From an uncultured Oceanospirillales bacterium (GTDB lineage: Bacteria > Pseudomonadota > Gammaproteobacteria > Pseudomonadales > Endozoicomonadaceae), in contig CAMRBW010000010.1 of NCBI GenBank assembly GCA_947040555.1, forward strand, positions 1 through 50,892: a stretch of DNA of 50,892 bases, in the 5' to 3' direction. Position 1 is the stretch's first letter. Each line of letters opens with the position of its first letter. This document shows, in pieces, positions 9,183 through 17,167 of the stretch. Made by a program: the position numbers and the translations under genes. The notes under the pieces are model-generated. The model saw only the letters and a list, made by a program, of their open reading frames with translations, was not told the DNA's origin and ran no database searches.

Positions 9183-11156
9183 TCATTTCGATTGTTGATT
9201 AGTGGTTTTTTGTAGTAGGGAAAGCAGCGTTTCCATGCTGATTTCCCCGTTTTTATGGAGAGATTTCAGCTCCTGACCGGATTTTCCGTAAAAAAGATAG
9301 GCCGGAGGGCCAAAAAGGTTATATCGCGACAAGATAGCGCGTTGATCGACGGAGTTCGCTGTTATATCCAGTTTTATTCGCGCGAAAGGTGCAAGTGCTT
9401 GTTGAACGTCCGGTTGAGTGAGAATGTCCCGTTCAAACACTTTGCAGGAGATGCACCAGTCGGCGTAAATATCAATGAACGCGGGAACGCCCCGCTGCGC
9501 AGCCAGAACAAGGGCTTCGTCCAGCTCCTGACGGGAGCTGACCACATTGAATTCAGTCGCCATTAGCGAAGTCTGGCTGCACTGGCTGTTGTTATACTGG
9601 GCGGGTGTGCCGAGCGGCTGAAGAGGGTTGGTATGCCCCTGAATACCGCCGACAACGAGAGCCACACCGTAGATGAACAGCAGAATCCCGAGCACTTGAC
9701 GGAAAGCCCCCCAGCTCACTTTTGCAGTGAACTCCAGCGCCCCCAGATAAACGGCACTGCCGATGGCCAATGCTCCCCAAAGCAGCAGGGTTACAGATTC
9801 AGGGATAAGGCGTTCGACCATCCAGATGGCGACACCCAGCATCAGCACACCAAAAACGGCTTTAACACTATCCATCCACTGGCCCGCTTTGGGAAGCAGG
9901 CTGGCACCACCGGCACCCACAATAAAGAGAGGTGTCCCCATCCCGAGCCCGAGGACGAACAGCGACAGACCGCCCATAGTCATATCCCCCGTGCTGCTGA
10001 TATAGACAAGCGCACCAGCCAGCGGGGCGGAGACGCAGGGAGAGACCAGTAGCGTCGAGAACACACCGGCAAGCGCGGTGCCGACCAGGGTTCCCTGTCT
10101 GGTTTTACCGGATTTCTGGTCTGCCTGAGTGAGTCTGTCCCGCAGTCGTTCCGGCAGTTGCAGTTCAAACAGACCAAACATTGACAGAGCCAGTCCAACA
10201 AACAGAATGGCAAACGGAATCAGCAACCATGGCGACTGCAGCCGAGCCTGAAGGTTCAGGCTGGCGCCGAAATACCCCATCATCAAACCGGCAACGGCGT
10301 AGGTGAGCGCCATGGCCAGCACGTAGCTGGCGGTCAGCAGGATGTTGTGAGCCCGACTGCCCTGACTCTTGGCAACCATCACTGAGATGATGGGAATCAT
10401 CGGTAGCACGCAGGGGGTAAAGGTCAGGGCGAGACCGGCCAGATAAAACAGCAGTAGCACCTGCCCCAGGCTGGTGTCGCCGAGCAGTGAGGCGAGAAAG
10501 GAGTCCTCCGGTACTGAGGGATTTTCAGCGGGAACGGGCGCAGGTTGCGTTGCCGGAATCAGGGGCTGGACAGCCGGCTGTGTCGCTGTTTCAGGTGCCG
10601 GGGGGGGAGGAGGCTCTGCCGTGGTGGCTTTTTTTGCATTGCAGGCTTCTGCATTGCAGGCTTTTGCTGCTGTGGTTGAGTGGAGCGGAATGATGTTCAC
10701 AGAGGTGGGTGGGTAGCAAAGACCCGCATTGGCACACCCTTGAAAATTCACAGTAATTTCCGGATGTGTCTCTTGAGTGTTGATCGGTACCCGGATTTCA
10801 ATATCTTCAGGGTAGGTTTCTACATCCCGTTTCATGAATTGGTCGAAAGAGCTCTGCCCCATCGGGAAAGTAGCCGTACCCAGCCGGGTTAAAGGGATAT
10901 TTTCCGGCTCGAAACCGAGCATGTGGCGATAGAGATAGTGTTCAGGAGTGACCTTGAACTTTACGATAAGGATATCATCCTGAATATCTCCGGAGACCTG
11001 AAAAGCTTCTTCGATACTAAGAAACTCAGGCGCTGTGGACGTTGAATCCTTGCCAAGCAGGGAGCCAAAGCTGACCGCTTGAACAACCAGCGGGGCAGAG
11101 AGCAGGAAAAAAAACAAAAAATGGAGAGGAAGGATCTTCCTGAGTATTCGATACAT
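9183..11156 (-). CDS. dsbD: Thiol:disulfide interchange protein DsbD
   Basis: Moves reducing power from cytoplasmic thioredoxin across the inner membrane to periplasmic DsbC/DsbG and cytochrome maturation. I place the start at the ATG at 11156, which gives MYRILRKILPLHFLFFFLLS, a clear signal peptide; the frame is open 63 codons upstream without one. The protein is 657 residues. The N-terminal domain has the Cys pair in QGCANAGLCYPPTS. A linker rich in Pro, Ala and Thr follows; it includes a CNAEACNA duplication encoded by a 15-base repeat at 10636-10665. The eight-helix domain has FTPCVLPMIPI and VSPCVSAPLAGALV. The C-terminal thioredoxin domain has ADWCISCKVFE. All six catalytic cysteines are present. 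Confidence 0.95.
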   Translation of the reverse strand: MYRILRKILPLHFLFFFLLSAPLVVQAVSFGSLLGKDSTSTAPEFLSIEEAFQVSGDIQDDILIVKFKVTPEHYLYRHMLGFEPENIPLTRLGTATFPMGQSSFDQFMKRDVETYPEDIEIRVPINTQETHPEITVNFQGCANAGLCYPPTSVNIIPLHSTTAAKACNAEACNAKKATTAEPPPPPAPETATQPAVQPLIPATQPAPVPAENPSVPEDSFLASLLGDTSLGQVLLLFYLAGLALTFTPCVLPMIPIISVMVAKSQGSRAHNILLTASYVLAMALTYAVAGLMMGYFGASLNLQARLQSPWLLIPFAILFVGLALSMFGLFELQLPERLRDRLTQADQKSGKTRQGTLVGTALAGVFSTLLVSPCVSAPLAGALVYISSTGDMTMGGLSLFVLGLGMGTPLFIVGAGGASLLPKAGQWMDSVKAVFGVLMLGVAIWMVERLIPESVTLLLWGALAIGSAVYLGALEFTAKVSWGAFRQVLGILLFIYGVALVVGGIQGHTNPLQPLGTPAQYNNSQCSQTSLMATEFNVVSSRQELDEALVLAAQRGVPAFIDIYADWCISCKVFERDILTQPDVQQALAPFARIKLDITANSVDQRAILSRYNLFGPPAYLFYGKSGQELKSLHKNGEISMETLLSLLQKTTNQQSK

Positions 11157-11248
11157 GGCTTGCCATCGCAAAAATTTGCTGTTTTGAATGTTTATTGTTG
11201 TCTCAGGCTGGCAGTAGAGCAACATCATGGGGGTAAGATAGCAGGTTA

Positions 11249-11272
11249 ACGGCAGCACGACTGTGCTGCCGT
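11249..11272 (-). terminator. Hairpin downstream of ppa
   Basis: A perfect ten-base stem, ACGGCAGCAC and GTGCTGCCGT, with a four-base loop GACT, lies 17 bases past the ppa stop. It lacks a good T-run on the minus strand, so it may slow or protect the transcript rather than terminate it efficiently. Confidence 0.5.
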
Positions 11273-11289
11273 AGGGCTGGCTGGGAAGG

Positions 11290-11817
11290 TTACTGGCCGT
11301 AGGCGGCAATAGACTTGAGAATGATCTTGCGGGCGGCATCAGCATTTTGCCACTGGTCTATCTTTACCCACTTTCCCTCTTCCAAGTCCTTGTAATGACT
11401 GAAAAAGTGTTCAATCTGCTTCATCAGCAGCTCCGGGAGATCAGCAAGCTCTTTTACGTCTTTGTAGATTTTTGTCAGTTTGTCGTGAGGGACGGCAATG
11501 ATTTTTTCATCCTGACCACTCTCGTCGGACATATTCAGCATTCCGACAGGACGGCAGCGGATCACGGAGCCGGGGACAACGGGGTAGGGGGTGATAACCA
11601 GAACATCCAGAGGGTCACCATCGTCAGCCAGCGTTTGGGGGACATAGCCGTAATTGGCAGGGTAAAACATGGGAGTAGACATAAAACGGTCTACAAACAG
11701 GGCATTGGTCTCTTTATCGATTTCATACTTGATCGGGTCACTGTTGGCGGGGATTTCAATGATGACATTGATATCGTCGGGAGCACTGTGACCAGATGAA
11801 ACAGCGTCGAAGTTCAT
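11290..11817 (-). CDS. ppa: Inorganic pyrophosphatase (family I)
   Basis: Hydrolyses pyrophosphate to two phosphates and so pulls biosynthetic reactions forward. The 175 residues match E. coli PPase (176). The metal-binding signature [10 protein letters not shown] is intact, with [10 protein letters not shown] before it and [15 protein letters not shown] after. The frame starts [20 protein letters not shown] with an ATG at 11817. Upstream is non-coding DNA with a dispersed palindromic repeat. Confidence 0.97.
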   Translation of the reverse strand: MNFDAVSSGHSAPDDINVIIEIPANSDPIKYEIDKETNALFVDRFMSTPMFYPANYGYVPQTLADDGDPLDVLVITPYPVVPGSVIRCRPVGMLNMSDESGQDEKIIAVPHDKLTKIYKDVKELADLPELLMKQIEHFFSHYKDLEEGKWVKIDQWQNADAARKIILKSIAAYGQ

Positions 11818-11897
11818 TGGGTAATAGCCCCTGCTTTTTGTGGGTGTAGTGGCAGATTATATGTGTTCCTATGAGTAGTGTTCCAGTCAAAACCATT

Positions 11898-11991
11898 ATG
11901 AACGGGAAATGCTGCCTCCCCCCTTAAACAATGGCAATGAACAATGGCAATGAACAATGGCAATGAACAATGGCAATGGGAGTTGCATTTC
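11898..11991 (+). repeat. Dispersed palindromic repeat, copy B, with expanded loop
   Basis: Begins ATGAACGGGAAATGCTGCCT and ends GGAGTTGCATTTCG. Its outer parts pair as in the other two copies at 6602 and 12577. Between the arms the loop has grown by a tandem array of four 13-base units (11928-11979). It lies in the ppa to CBS-gene intergenic region. Confidence 0.7.
11928..11979 (+). repeat. Tandem array of four 13-base units
   Basis: ACAATGGCAATGA repeated at 11928, 11941, 11954 and 11967; the last copy ends in G rather than A. The units derive from the AACAATGG loop of the surrounding palindromic repeat, which has a single copy at 12577-12632. The array looks like slippage expansion within copy B. 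Confidence 0.85.
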
Positions 11992-12080
11992 GATAACAAA
12001 TTATTTGCTACTCTGAATGAACAGAGCTATAGCAATAGTAGGGTACACCCCGTTCTGCTTTTTGGAAGGGAGCACAGAAC

Positions 12081-12497
12081 ATGCGTTCAATCACCGTGCA
12101 GGATTGCATGACCCGCTCAGTTGTAACGTTGTTGCCTGATATGGATGTTGTCGAGGCGTTGAGAGTGCTGTTGAAAAATAACATAACGGCCGCTCCGGTT
12201 ATTGATCAGGGCGGCCTTGTGGGTATTCTCTCTGAAACGGACTGCCTTTCCAGTACGCTATCAGCCAGTTACTACTCTCAAGAGGGTAATCTTGTCTCCG
12301 AGTTTATGGAGACCAACGTCATAACCGCCAAACCGCTGGACAGCATCATTGATGTCTACGAGCAGTGCATGGCGGAAAAGGCGCTCAGGGTGCCTGTCCT
12401 CGACGAGGATGGCACCATTATCGGTATGCTCAGTCCTAAGGATTTAATGGCTGCAGTATTGGAGTATTATGAAAAACCGGTTGTCAGGACGGGTTGA
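12081..12497 (+). CDS. Two-CBS-domain protein
   Basis: Small cytoplasmic protein of 138 residues made almost entirely of a pair of CBS domains (about residues 5-60 and 72-130), a module that binds adenine nucleotides and senses energy state. The repeated cores are VQDCMTRSVVTLLPDMDVVE...AAPVIDQGGLVGILSETDCL and VSEFMETNVITAKPLDSIID...RVPVLDEDGTIIGMLSPKDL. GGAAGGGAG precedes the ATG. It is a stand-alone gene bracketed by two inverted copies of the dispersed palindromic repeat and lies at the boundary with the type III secretion cluster. The partner and ligand are unknown. Confidence 0.88.
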   Translation: MRSITVQDCMTRSVVTLLPDMDVVEALRVLLKNNITAAPVIDQGGLVGILSETDCLSSTLSASYYSQEGNLVSEFMETNVITAKPLDSIIDVYEQCMAEKALRVPVLDEDGTIIGMLSPKDLMAAVLEYYEKPVVRTG

Positions 12498-12576
12498 CCG
12501 GTTCTTTGTAATTGTTAGTGACGGTATCTTGTCGGTTATTAACTCTCTCCTCTGCAATCCATCTATTATTTACCAA

Positions 12577-12632
12577 GGAAATGCAGCCCCCTGCTTCCAT
12601 TGTTTGTGATGGGCAGCATTTCCCGTTCATGG
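12577..12632 (-). repeat. Dispersed palindromic repeat, copy C
   Basis: On the minus strand it reads ATGAACGGGAAATGCTGCCC, then ACAAACAATGGAAG, then GGGGGCTGCATTTCC. The ends pair as GGAAATGC(T)GCC against GGCTGCATTTCC. It is the most regular of the three copies and is inverted relative to copy B, so the two flank the CBS gene. Confidence 0.7.
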
Positions 12633-12673
12633 CTGTTTGTTCAGCTAAACTAGAAACTGTGTAACCGTGGACC

Positions 12674-14335
12674 ATGGGGGAAGTTAGCCCTGATGGATGT
12701 ATTAGGGAGATTTTTGTGGGAAATAATAGAAGAATATCATCGGTATCATTACCCACTTCTTTCTTTACGGGAGTTTCTCATGATGGAAAAGGAGGTTCCT
12801 CGTCAGCCAATCCTTCTGTGGGAAAAAGGGTAAAAGTGGCTAACCCACAACAAGAATATAGTTTACGAAGCCGTGACGATAGTGTGACAATTGGTAACAG
12901 TGCTTTACGTGAGCGTAGGGTTACAAGTTCTAATACCAGCTCGACGTATAGTAGTCTTAGAAAAAAAACCGATAGTAGTGATGATGGGGATTTTTCAGGC
13001 AATAATGATTTTTATGATAATGATTCTTCAATCAGTAGTGAGGAGTCTTTTTTAACCGTTAGTGATGAGAGTTCTTCAATCAGTGAATCTGTAGGTGGGA
13101 GTACTCGGGACCATAAAGTAGGAACAGGTGATGACATAAAAGTCTTCTTCAGTAAAGAAAACCCCGACGAATTGCTAGATACGGTTAAAGGAAAAGAAGA
13201 GGATGGAACCCTCGAAAAGGGTAGTACTGAGAAGTTTGCCAAAAAATTGGCTACTCTGAAGAAAATAATAGACGCGGTAATATCCAGTAAACGGTTCCAA
13301 ATTGGTTTTTCTTTGGTAGGATTTGGTGTATGTATTGGTGTATCTGCTGTTTTTCCTGTTGCATTAGTGGCGACAGGCCCATTAATGATAATATTTGCCA
13401 ATGGTTATGCCAATGATGATATATCACAGGCTCCTCCTCCTCCAACATCAACACAGTCAGTACAGACTCCTCCTTCAACATCAACACAGTCAGTACAGAC
13501 TTCTCCTTCTCCTTCGACGTTAATAGAGTCAGTACAGACTTCTCCTTCGACGTTAATAGAGTCAGTACAGACTCCTCCAATATCAACACCGTCATCACAG
13601 ATTTTTTCTCGGATATCAGGACATTCAGCACTGATAACAAGCAGCGATGATAAAGCTGAGATTACTGATGGAGAAACCAGAGAAGAGCTAGAGAGAAAAT
13701 CTAAGGAAGTTGACATGTTAATTAAATCTATGAATGAAAAACTCCAAAATATAACGGCAACAGAGTCTGAAGATACCAAGAATGACCCAGTTCATAAGGT
13801 AGCTGAATTAGTATTCGATGTCACTCATGCATTTAAGGAGCTGCTTGGTGAAGCGAACGGAGAAAAAATATACACAGATGTAGATAAAGGCAGGATCGAA
13901 AAAAAAGCTGAAGAATTGATAAGTGAAATGCTGGCAGATACATATTCTGATAAAGCCAGTGCTAACACTGTCAGTGCTAACACTGTCAGGGATAGAGTTT
14001 TTGATATTGAAATTCCTATAGATCCCCCTTTCCCCTATAAAAAATATACTTCCCACTGGAAAGGATTCAGGGACGCTGTCATTAAAAATGCTAAAAATTA
14101 TGATGATGATGATGATGGATTTAAAGTTGGAATGGGACGTAAATTGGGTCATACTAAGGTAATGAAAAAGTCCTTAATGAAAGCAATTAAAGAATTTAAA
14201 AATCGTGTAGCAAATTATCCTGACGAAGAAAAAATAACTATCGGTGGTCTAGAGTTTGACAAAGAACTTTGTAAAGGTCTGGAAACGTGGTGTGACACAT
14301 TTATTAAGGATAGGGAGGAAAAGAAAAAAGAGTGA
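12674..14335 (+). CDS. Ser-rich acidic protein with hydrophobic segment; candidate type III effector or secretion-associated protein
   Basis: Not recognised. The ATG at 12674 gives 553 residues but has no clear ribosome site; a GTG at 12716 follows GGGAG and gives 539 residues (MGNNRRISSVSLP), so the start is open. In order: a Ser/Asp-rich acidic region (to about residue 180), a hydrophobic stretch of about 35 residues near 212-250 (IGFSLVGFGVCIGVSAVFPV), a Thr/Ser/Pro/Gln repeat region (about 258-310) with four SVQT units, and a charged, coiled-coil-prone C-terminal half. The gene is AT-rich compared with the housekeeping genes. It occupies the position just before the LcrV-like gene where Yersinia has lcrG, but LcrG is a small needle-tip chaperone and this protein does not resemble it. 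The Ser-rich N-terminus and transmembrane-like segment fit a translocated membrane effector. This is inference. Confidence 0.6.
   Translation: MGEVSPDGCIREIFVGNNRRISSVSLPTSFFTGVSHDGKGGSSSANPSVGKRVKVANPQQEYSLRSRDDSVTIGNSALRERRVTSSNTSSTYSSLRKKTDSSDDGDFSGNNDFYDNDSSISSEESFLTVSDESSSISESVGGSTRDHKVGTGDDIKVFFSKENPDELLDTVKGKEEDGTLEKGSTEKFAKKLATLKKIIDAVISSKRFQIGFSLVGFGVCIGVSAVFPVALVATGPLMIIFANGYANDDISQAPPPPTSTQSVQTPPSTSTQSVQTSPSPSTLIESVQTSPSTLIESVQTPPISTPSSQIFSRISGHSALITSSDDKAEITDGETREELERKSKEVDMLIKSMNEKLQNITATESEDTKNDPVHKVAELVFDVTHAFKELLGEANGEKIYTDVDKGRIEKKAEELISEMLADTYSDKASANTVSANTVRDRVFDIEIPIDPPFPYKKYTSHWKGFRDAVIKNAKNYDDDDDGFKVGMGRKLGHTKVMKKSLMKAIKEFKNRVANYPDEEKITIGGLEFDKELCKGLETWCDTFIKDREEKKKE
13433..13590 (+). 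repeat. In-frame tandem repeats encoding SVQT-P/S units
   Basis: Two related repeat types alternate: an AACATCAACACAGTCAGTAC-type unit twice, then a GACGTTAATAGAGTCAGTAC-type unit twice, each followed by CAGACT and CT-rich sequence. They encode STSTQSVQT and STLIESVQT repeats right after the hydrophobic segment of the Ser-rich protein. A separate 15-base duplication at 13958-13987 encodes SANTV twice. Such arrays change length easily by slippage while keeping frame. Confidence 0.8.
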
Positions 14336-14371
14336 TAATCATTAATAGTTATCTAATGGAGCTATAAAACA

Positions 14372-14989
14372 ATGTCAGGAGTAGCAGCAGGTAGTTCACA
14401 GCCAGGGCATAATATTCAGGATGTAAATAATGTAAAAAACAGAGATAATATGCCTCTTACCGGACAGCAAATGCTTAAGAAAACCATTCGGTTGATTAAC
14501 AGCGCTGCCGGAGCCCCTCTTAATAAGAACTTTCTTGATAGTGCAAGTCTTGATACTTTGATGATTGCTATCATGAGTGAAAGGGCTGAGCTTCTTGAAG
14601 ATACTTTACGGGAACAGGTTCAGGAGGTCAGATCCAAAAATGATAAATTAAAAGGTGCCAACAGCATAATAGCAAAGGCCAGAGCTGCAAAAAAAGGTTC
14701 CAAAGAGAGTAAAGAGACAAAAGTGCCTCAAGAGGTGCTAGATTTTTTTGATGCCAATGATATTGCATGGAATGAGGATGATACTAAAGAGCAGTCTCTC
14801 AATTCTGGAGAATGGGACCTTGCTATTGAGAACTTGAAGGGCTGGTCTGAAAGTTTAACCAGTACATCGCAACTTGATATGAATAAACTTCAAGCGACGT
14901 CTGGACGATTTAATCAGACGTTTGAGACTATGTCTCAATTTATTTCTAAGTACTATAGAACCAATAATCAAATTATCAGGAATATTTAA
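14372..14989 (+). CDS. sctA: Type III secretion needle-tip protein, LcrV/EspA-like (SctA)
   Basis: Predicted hydrophilic needle-tip or filament protein that bridges the needle and the translocon pore. At 205 residues it is shorter than Yersinia LcrV (326). The C-terminal helix (LQATSGRFNQTFETMSQFIS then KYYRTNNQIIRNI) resembles from memory the LcrV terminus, which has ITSRFNSAIEALNRFIQKY. The central helix (LDTLMIAIMSERAELLEDTL, REQVQEVRSKNDKLKGANS) matches the tip-protein coiled-coil plan. The gene order sctA-lcrH-yopB-yopD is that of the Yersinia lcrGVH-yopBD operon, which supports the call. The C-terminus RNI recurs in both translocators downstream. An EspA/SseB-type filament is the main alternative. 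Confidence 0.65.
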   Translation: MSGVAAGSSQPGHNIQDVNNVKNRDNMPLTGQQMLKKTIRLINSAAGAPLNKNFLDSASLDTLMIAIMSERAELLEDTLREQVQEVRSKNDKLKGANSIIAKARAAKKGSKESKETKVPQEVLDFFDANDIAWNEDDTKEQSLNSGEWDLAIENLKGWSESLTSTSQLDMNKLQATSGRFNQTFETMSQFISKYYRTNNQIIRNI

Positions 14990-15030
14990 TAAGCATTAGT
15001 GAAACCATAAAAGGCTATGGAGGGCTGTAA

Positions 15031-15525
15031 GTGGATAATAAAGAGTTAGATTTGTCTCAGGGAAAAGTAGACGACATGATGGCTGAATATTTCAGTCGTG
15101 GTGGCACTTTCAAAGAGTTGAAGAACCTTAGCGATGAGTCAATGGAGGCTATCTATAGCGTGGCTTATAACCTCTATCATGGAGGGCGTTACGATGAGGC
15201 CAAGAAAGTTTTCCAATTCCTCTGTTTTTATGACCATTACAACCAGAAGTATTTTCTTGGACTTGGGGCCTGCCAAATGATGGAGCAGGACTTCGAGACG
15301 GCTATCGAACTGTTCAGTTTCGCCAGTTCTCTGGATATTGATGATCCCCGGGCCATGCTTTGTATAGGCGACTGTAACATGGCCATGGGCAGGCCGGCTG
15401 CAGCGAAGATTGCCTATGAAGCAGCCGCATCGTGGGCCGGCGATCAGGATGAATACAAGGAAGAGCTGATACGAGCTAAAAATATGGCCGCCAGTGCCGG
15501 TGCTGTTCTGGAAGAGGATGACTGA
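15031..15525 (+). CDS. sycD: Type III secretion class II chaperone, LcrH/SycD family
   Basis: Cytoplasmic chaperone that keeps the two hydrophobic translocators soluble before secretion. The 164-residue protein contains three tetratricopeptide-like repeats (MEAIYSVAYNLYHGGRYDEA, FLGLGACQMMEQDFETAIEL, PRAMLCIGDCNMAMGRPAAA), the SycD signature layout. Translation starts at a GTG at 15031 after GGAGGG. It lies immediately before the YopB-like gene, as in Yersinia (lcrH-yopB-yopD) and SPI-2 (sscA-sseC-sseD). Confidence 0.9.
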   Translation: MDNKELDLSQGKVDDMMAEYFSRGGTFKELKNLSDESMEAIYSVAYNLYHGGRYDEAKKVFQFLCFYDHYNQKYFLGLGACQMMEQDFETAIELFSFASSLDIDDPRAMLCIGDCNMAMGRPAAAKIAYEAAASWAGDQDEYKEELIRAKNMAASAGAVLEEDD

Positions 15526-15529
15526 AATT

Positions 15530-17125
15530 ATGAGTAATGGCATCCATAACCAGCCCGGTTCAGGGACACATAATCCTCCTCCTGGAGTGTCAGGAACAGG
15601 CGGGGCAGGAACAAATGTTCAGCATGAGACAGCCGTGGGCAACACGCCGGCTTCCGATCAGGTTGGACGAGGCTTTTCCCGTGATAACTCGGTCTCATTT
15701 TCGGCAAGTGAAGGAAAACAACAGGGAGCATACCACCGCGACCGTCCCGTTCCGCTTCCTGCACCAACATTTGACCATGCCAAGGTGACGCCAGAAATAC
15801 AGGCGCAGTTTGCCCACTTGGGCGAATCCACCGAACTGTTTACTTTTGATGAACTGCTGGATCATCTTTCTACTGATAGGGATGATGAATCCACGGAAGA
15901 GGGGAGCTCTGTGAACACTCCCTACGGATTTGCTCCCAAGACGAAAGGGCAAGGGCAGCGGGGAGGGGATTCCAGAGGGCGCGATTCCGGAGACTCGCAG
16001 ATAGACACGCAAGTCTTTGTAAATGGAGGCGCAAAGCTGGCAGCTAATGCCGAAAATGCCGAGCAACTTGTGGATTTGTATGATCAGACCTTTGATGTGC
16101 TTGATAAAATTAGTTCGATTGAAAGTGCTCCCCCAAAGGTTCTGGAGGGTTTACAAGCATCCGGCGATCGGCTGTCTCAGGCTGTGTTAAAGGGGGATAT
16201 CGAAAATATAGCCCTTATTCTTGCGGAGGTTCAGACCAAAATCCAGAACACCCGCATAAAGTTTGATGAGGAAGGGATCAGAGCCAATCGTCTTCAACGA
16301 AAGCAAACACATCAGGAACGAATCGGGAAACTGAACAAATCTCTCGCAAAACTAAAACAGGCTAAAAAAGCTGGTCTCATTGGTAAGATTTTTGGTGCAA
16401 TTGCCACTGCACTGACTGTGGTTGTTGCAGCGATAACCATTGCTACAGGTGTGGGAGTGGGAGTAGGTCTGGCGCTGATTGCGGCTGCAACCATTATGGT
16501 GATGATGACTATCTCTCAGAGTACCGGTAACTGGATGAGTAGTCTGGGAGGTTTGATCAAGAGTGATAAGGGGAAACTGGCTATGGGGATTATATGGTCC
16601 CTTCTTGTCGTGGCGTTATCTCTGGGAGCGGGGCTGGCTTCTAGTACAGCGAAAGCTTCAACTGATGCAGCTACCACCACAGTGCAGCAGGGAGCAAATG
16701 CGGCAGCTCAAACTGCCAAAGCCGCGGCCAAAACAGCGATCGATGATGTAGCAGCCCAGGCGACAAAAACCACGGTGAAGGTTGCCAAAGAGGCCACGAA
16801 AGAAACTGCTAAAGAAGCGTCCCAAAATGCGCGAAACTTGGCTTTAAAGCAGTTCAGTCATATTACGCGTGCCTTTCAATCGGGTACTCAGATTGGAGAT
16901 GGAGCCTCTCAGATTACTTCCTCCAAAATTCGTTATGATGGTGCAGCCTATCGCGCTGATGCTCAAGAGGATTTGGCTTTCATAACGAAGCTCGGTTTTC
17001 AGATGGACGATTGGGTGGAGGCTATCCAACGAGCTCTGCAGGAGATCACTACTGGGCAAACGATAGCTTCAGATATACTTGCCGAGACACTGGAGAACAA
17101 GTTCACTATTTCCAGAAATATCTGA
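15530..17125 (+). CDS. sctE: Type III translocon pore protein, YopB/SseC-like (SctE)
   Basis: Larger hydrophobic translocator that inserts into the host membrane. The ATG at 15530 gives 531 residues (MSNGIHNQPGSG), a few bases past the chaperone stop; the frame is also open from 15494. Layout: a long Gly/Ser/Asp-rich, probably disordered N-terminus (about 1-165), a coiled coil (about 175-280), two hydrophobic regions near 282-325 (GKIFGAIATALTVVVAAITI) and 348-370 (MGIIWSLLVVALSLGAGLAS), then an Ala/Lys/Thr-rich amphipathic coiled coil and a C-terminal helix ending ISRNI. YopB is about 400 residues, so the N-terminal extension is unusual. It would be paired with the upstream chaperone and downstream SctB. 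Confidence 0.85.
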   Translation: MSNGIHNQPGSGTHNPPPGVSGTGGAGTNVQHETAVGNTPASDQVGRGFSRDNSVSFSASEGKQQGAYHRDRPVPLPAPTFDHAKVTPEIQAQFAHLGESTELFTFDELLDHLSTDRDDESTEEGSSVNTPYGFAPKTKGQGQRGGDSRGRDSGDSQIDTQVFVNGGAKLAANAENAEQLVDLYDQTFDVLDKISSIESAPPKVLEGLQASGDRLSQAVLKGDIENIALILAEVQTKIQNTRIKFDEEGIRANRLQRKQTHQERIGKLNKSLAKLKQAKKAGLIGKIFGAIATALTVVVAAITIATGVGVGVGLALIAAATIMVMMTISQSTGNWMSSLGGLIKSDKGKLAMGIIWSLLVVALSLGAGLASSTAKASTDAATTTVQQGANAAAQTAKAAAKTAIDDVAAQATKTTVKVAKEATKETAKEASQNARNLALKQFSHITRAFQSGTQIGDGASQITSSKIRYDGAAYRADAQEDLAFITKLGFQMDDWVEAIQRALQEITTGQTIASDILAETLENKFTISRNI

Positions 17126-17167
17126 GTAAAGAACAGTTATTTGTAATAATTTACAGGGAGTAAGATT

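Noticed and set aside
11814..11999. 61-codon minus-strand frame with a His/Cys-rich repeat
   Set aside because: The peptide repeat is only the translation of the 13-base tandem array inside the palindromic element.
13251..13779. Long minus-strand frames with repetitive Val/Leu/Glu sequences opposite the Ser-rich gene
   Set aside because: They mirror the repeat array on the plus strand and lack ribosome sites; shadows of the plus-strand gene.
12674..14335. LcrG homologue, from position before the LcrV-like gene
   Set aside because: LcrG is about 95 residues; this product is over 530 residues with a hydrophobic segment and no similarity that I can see.
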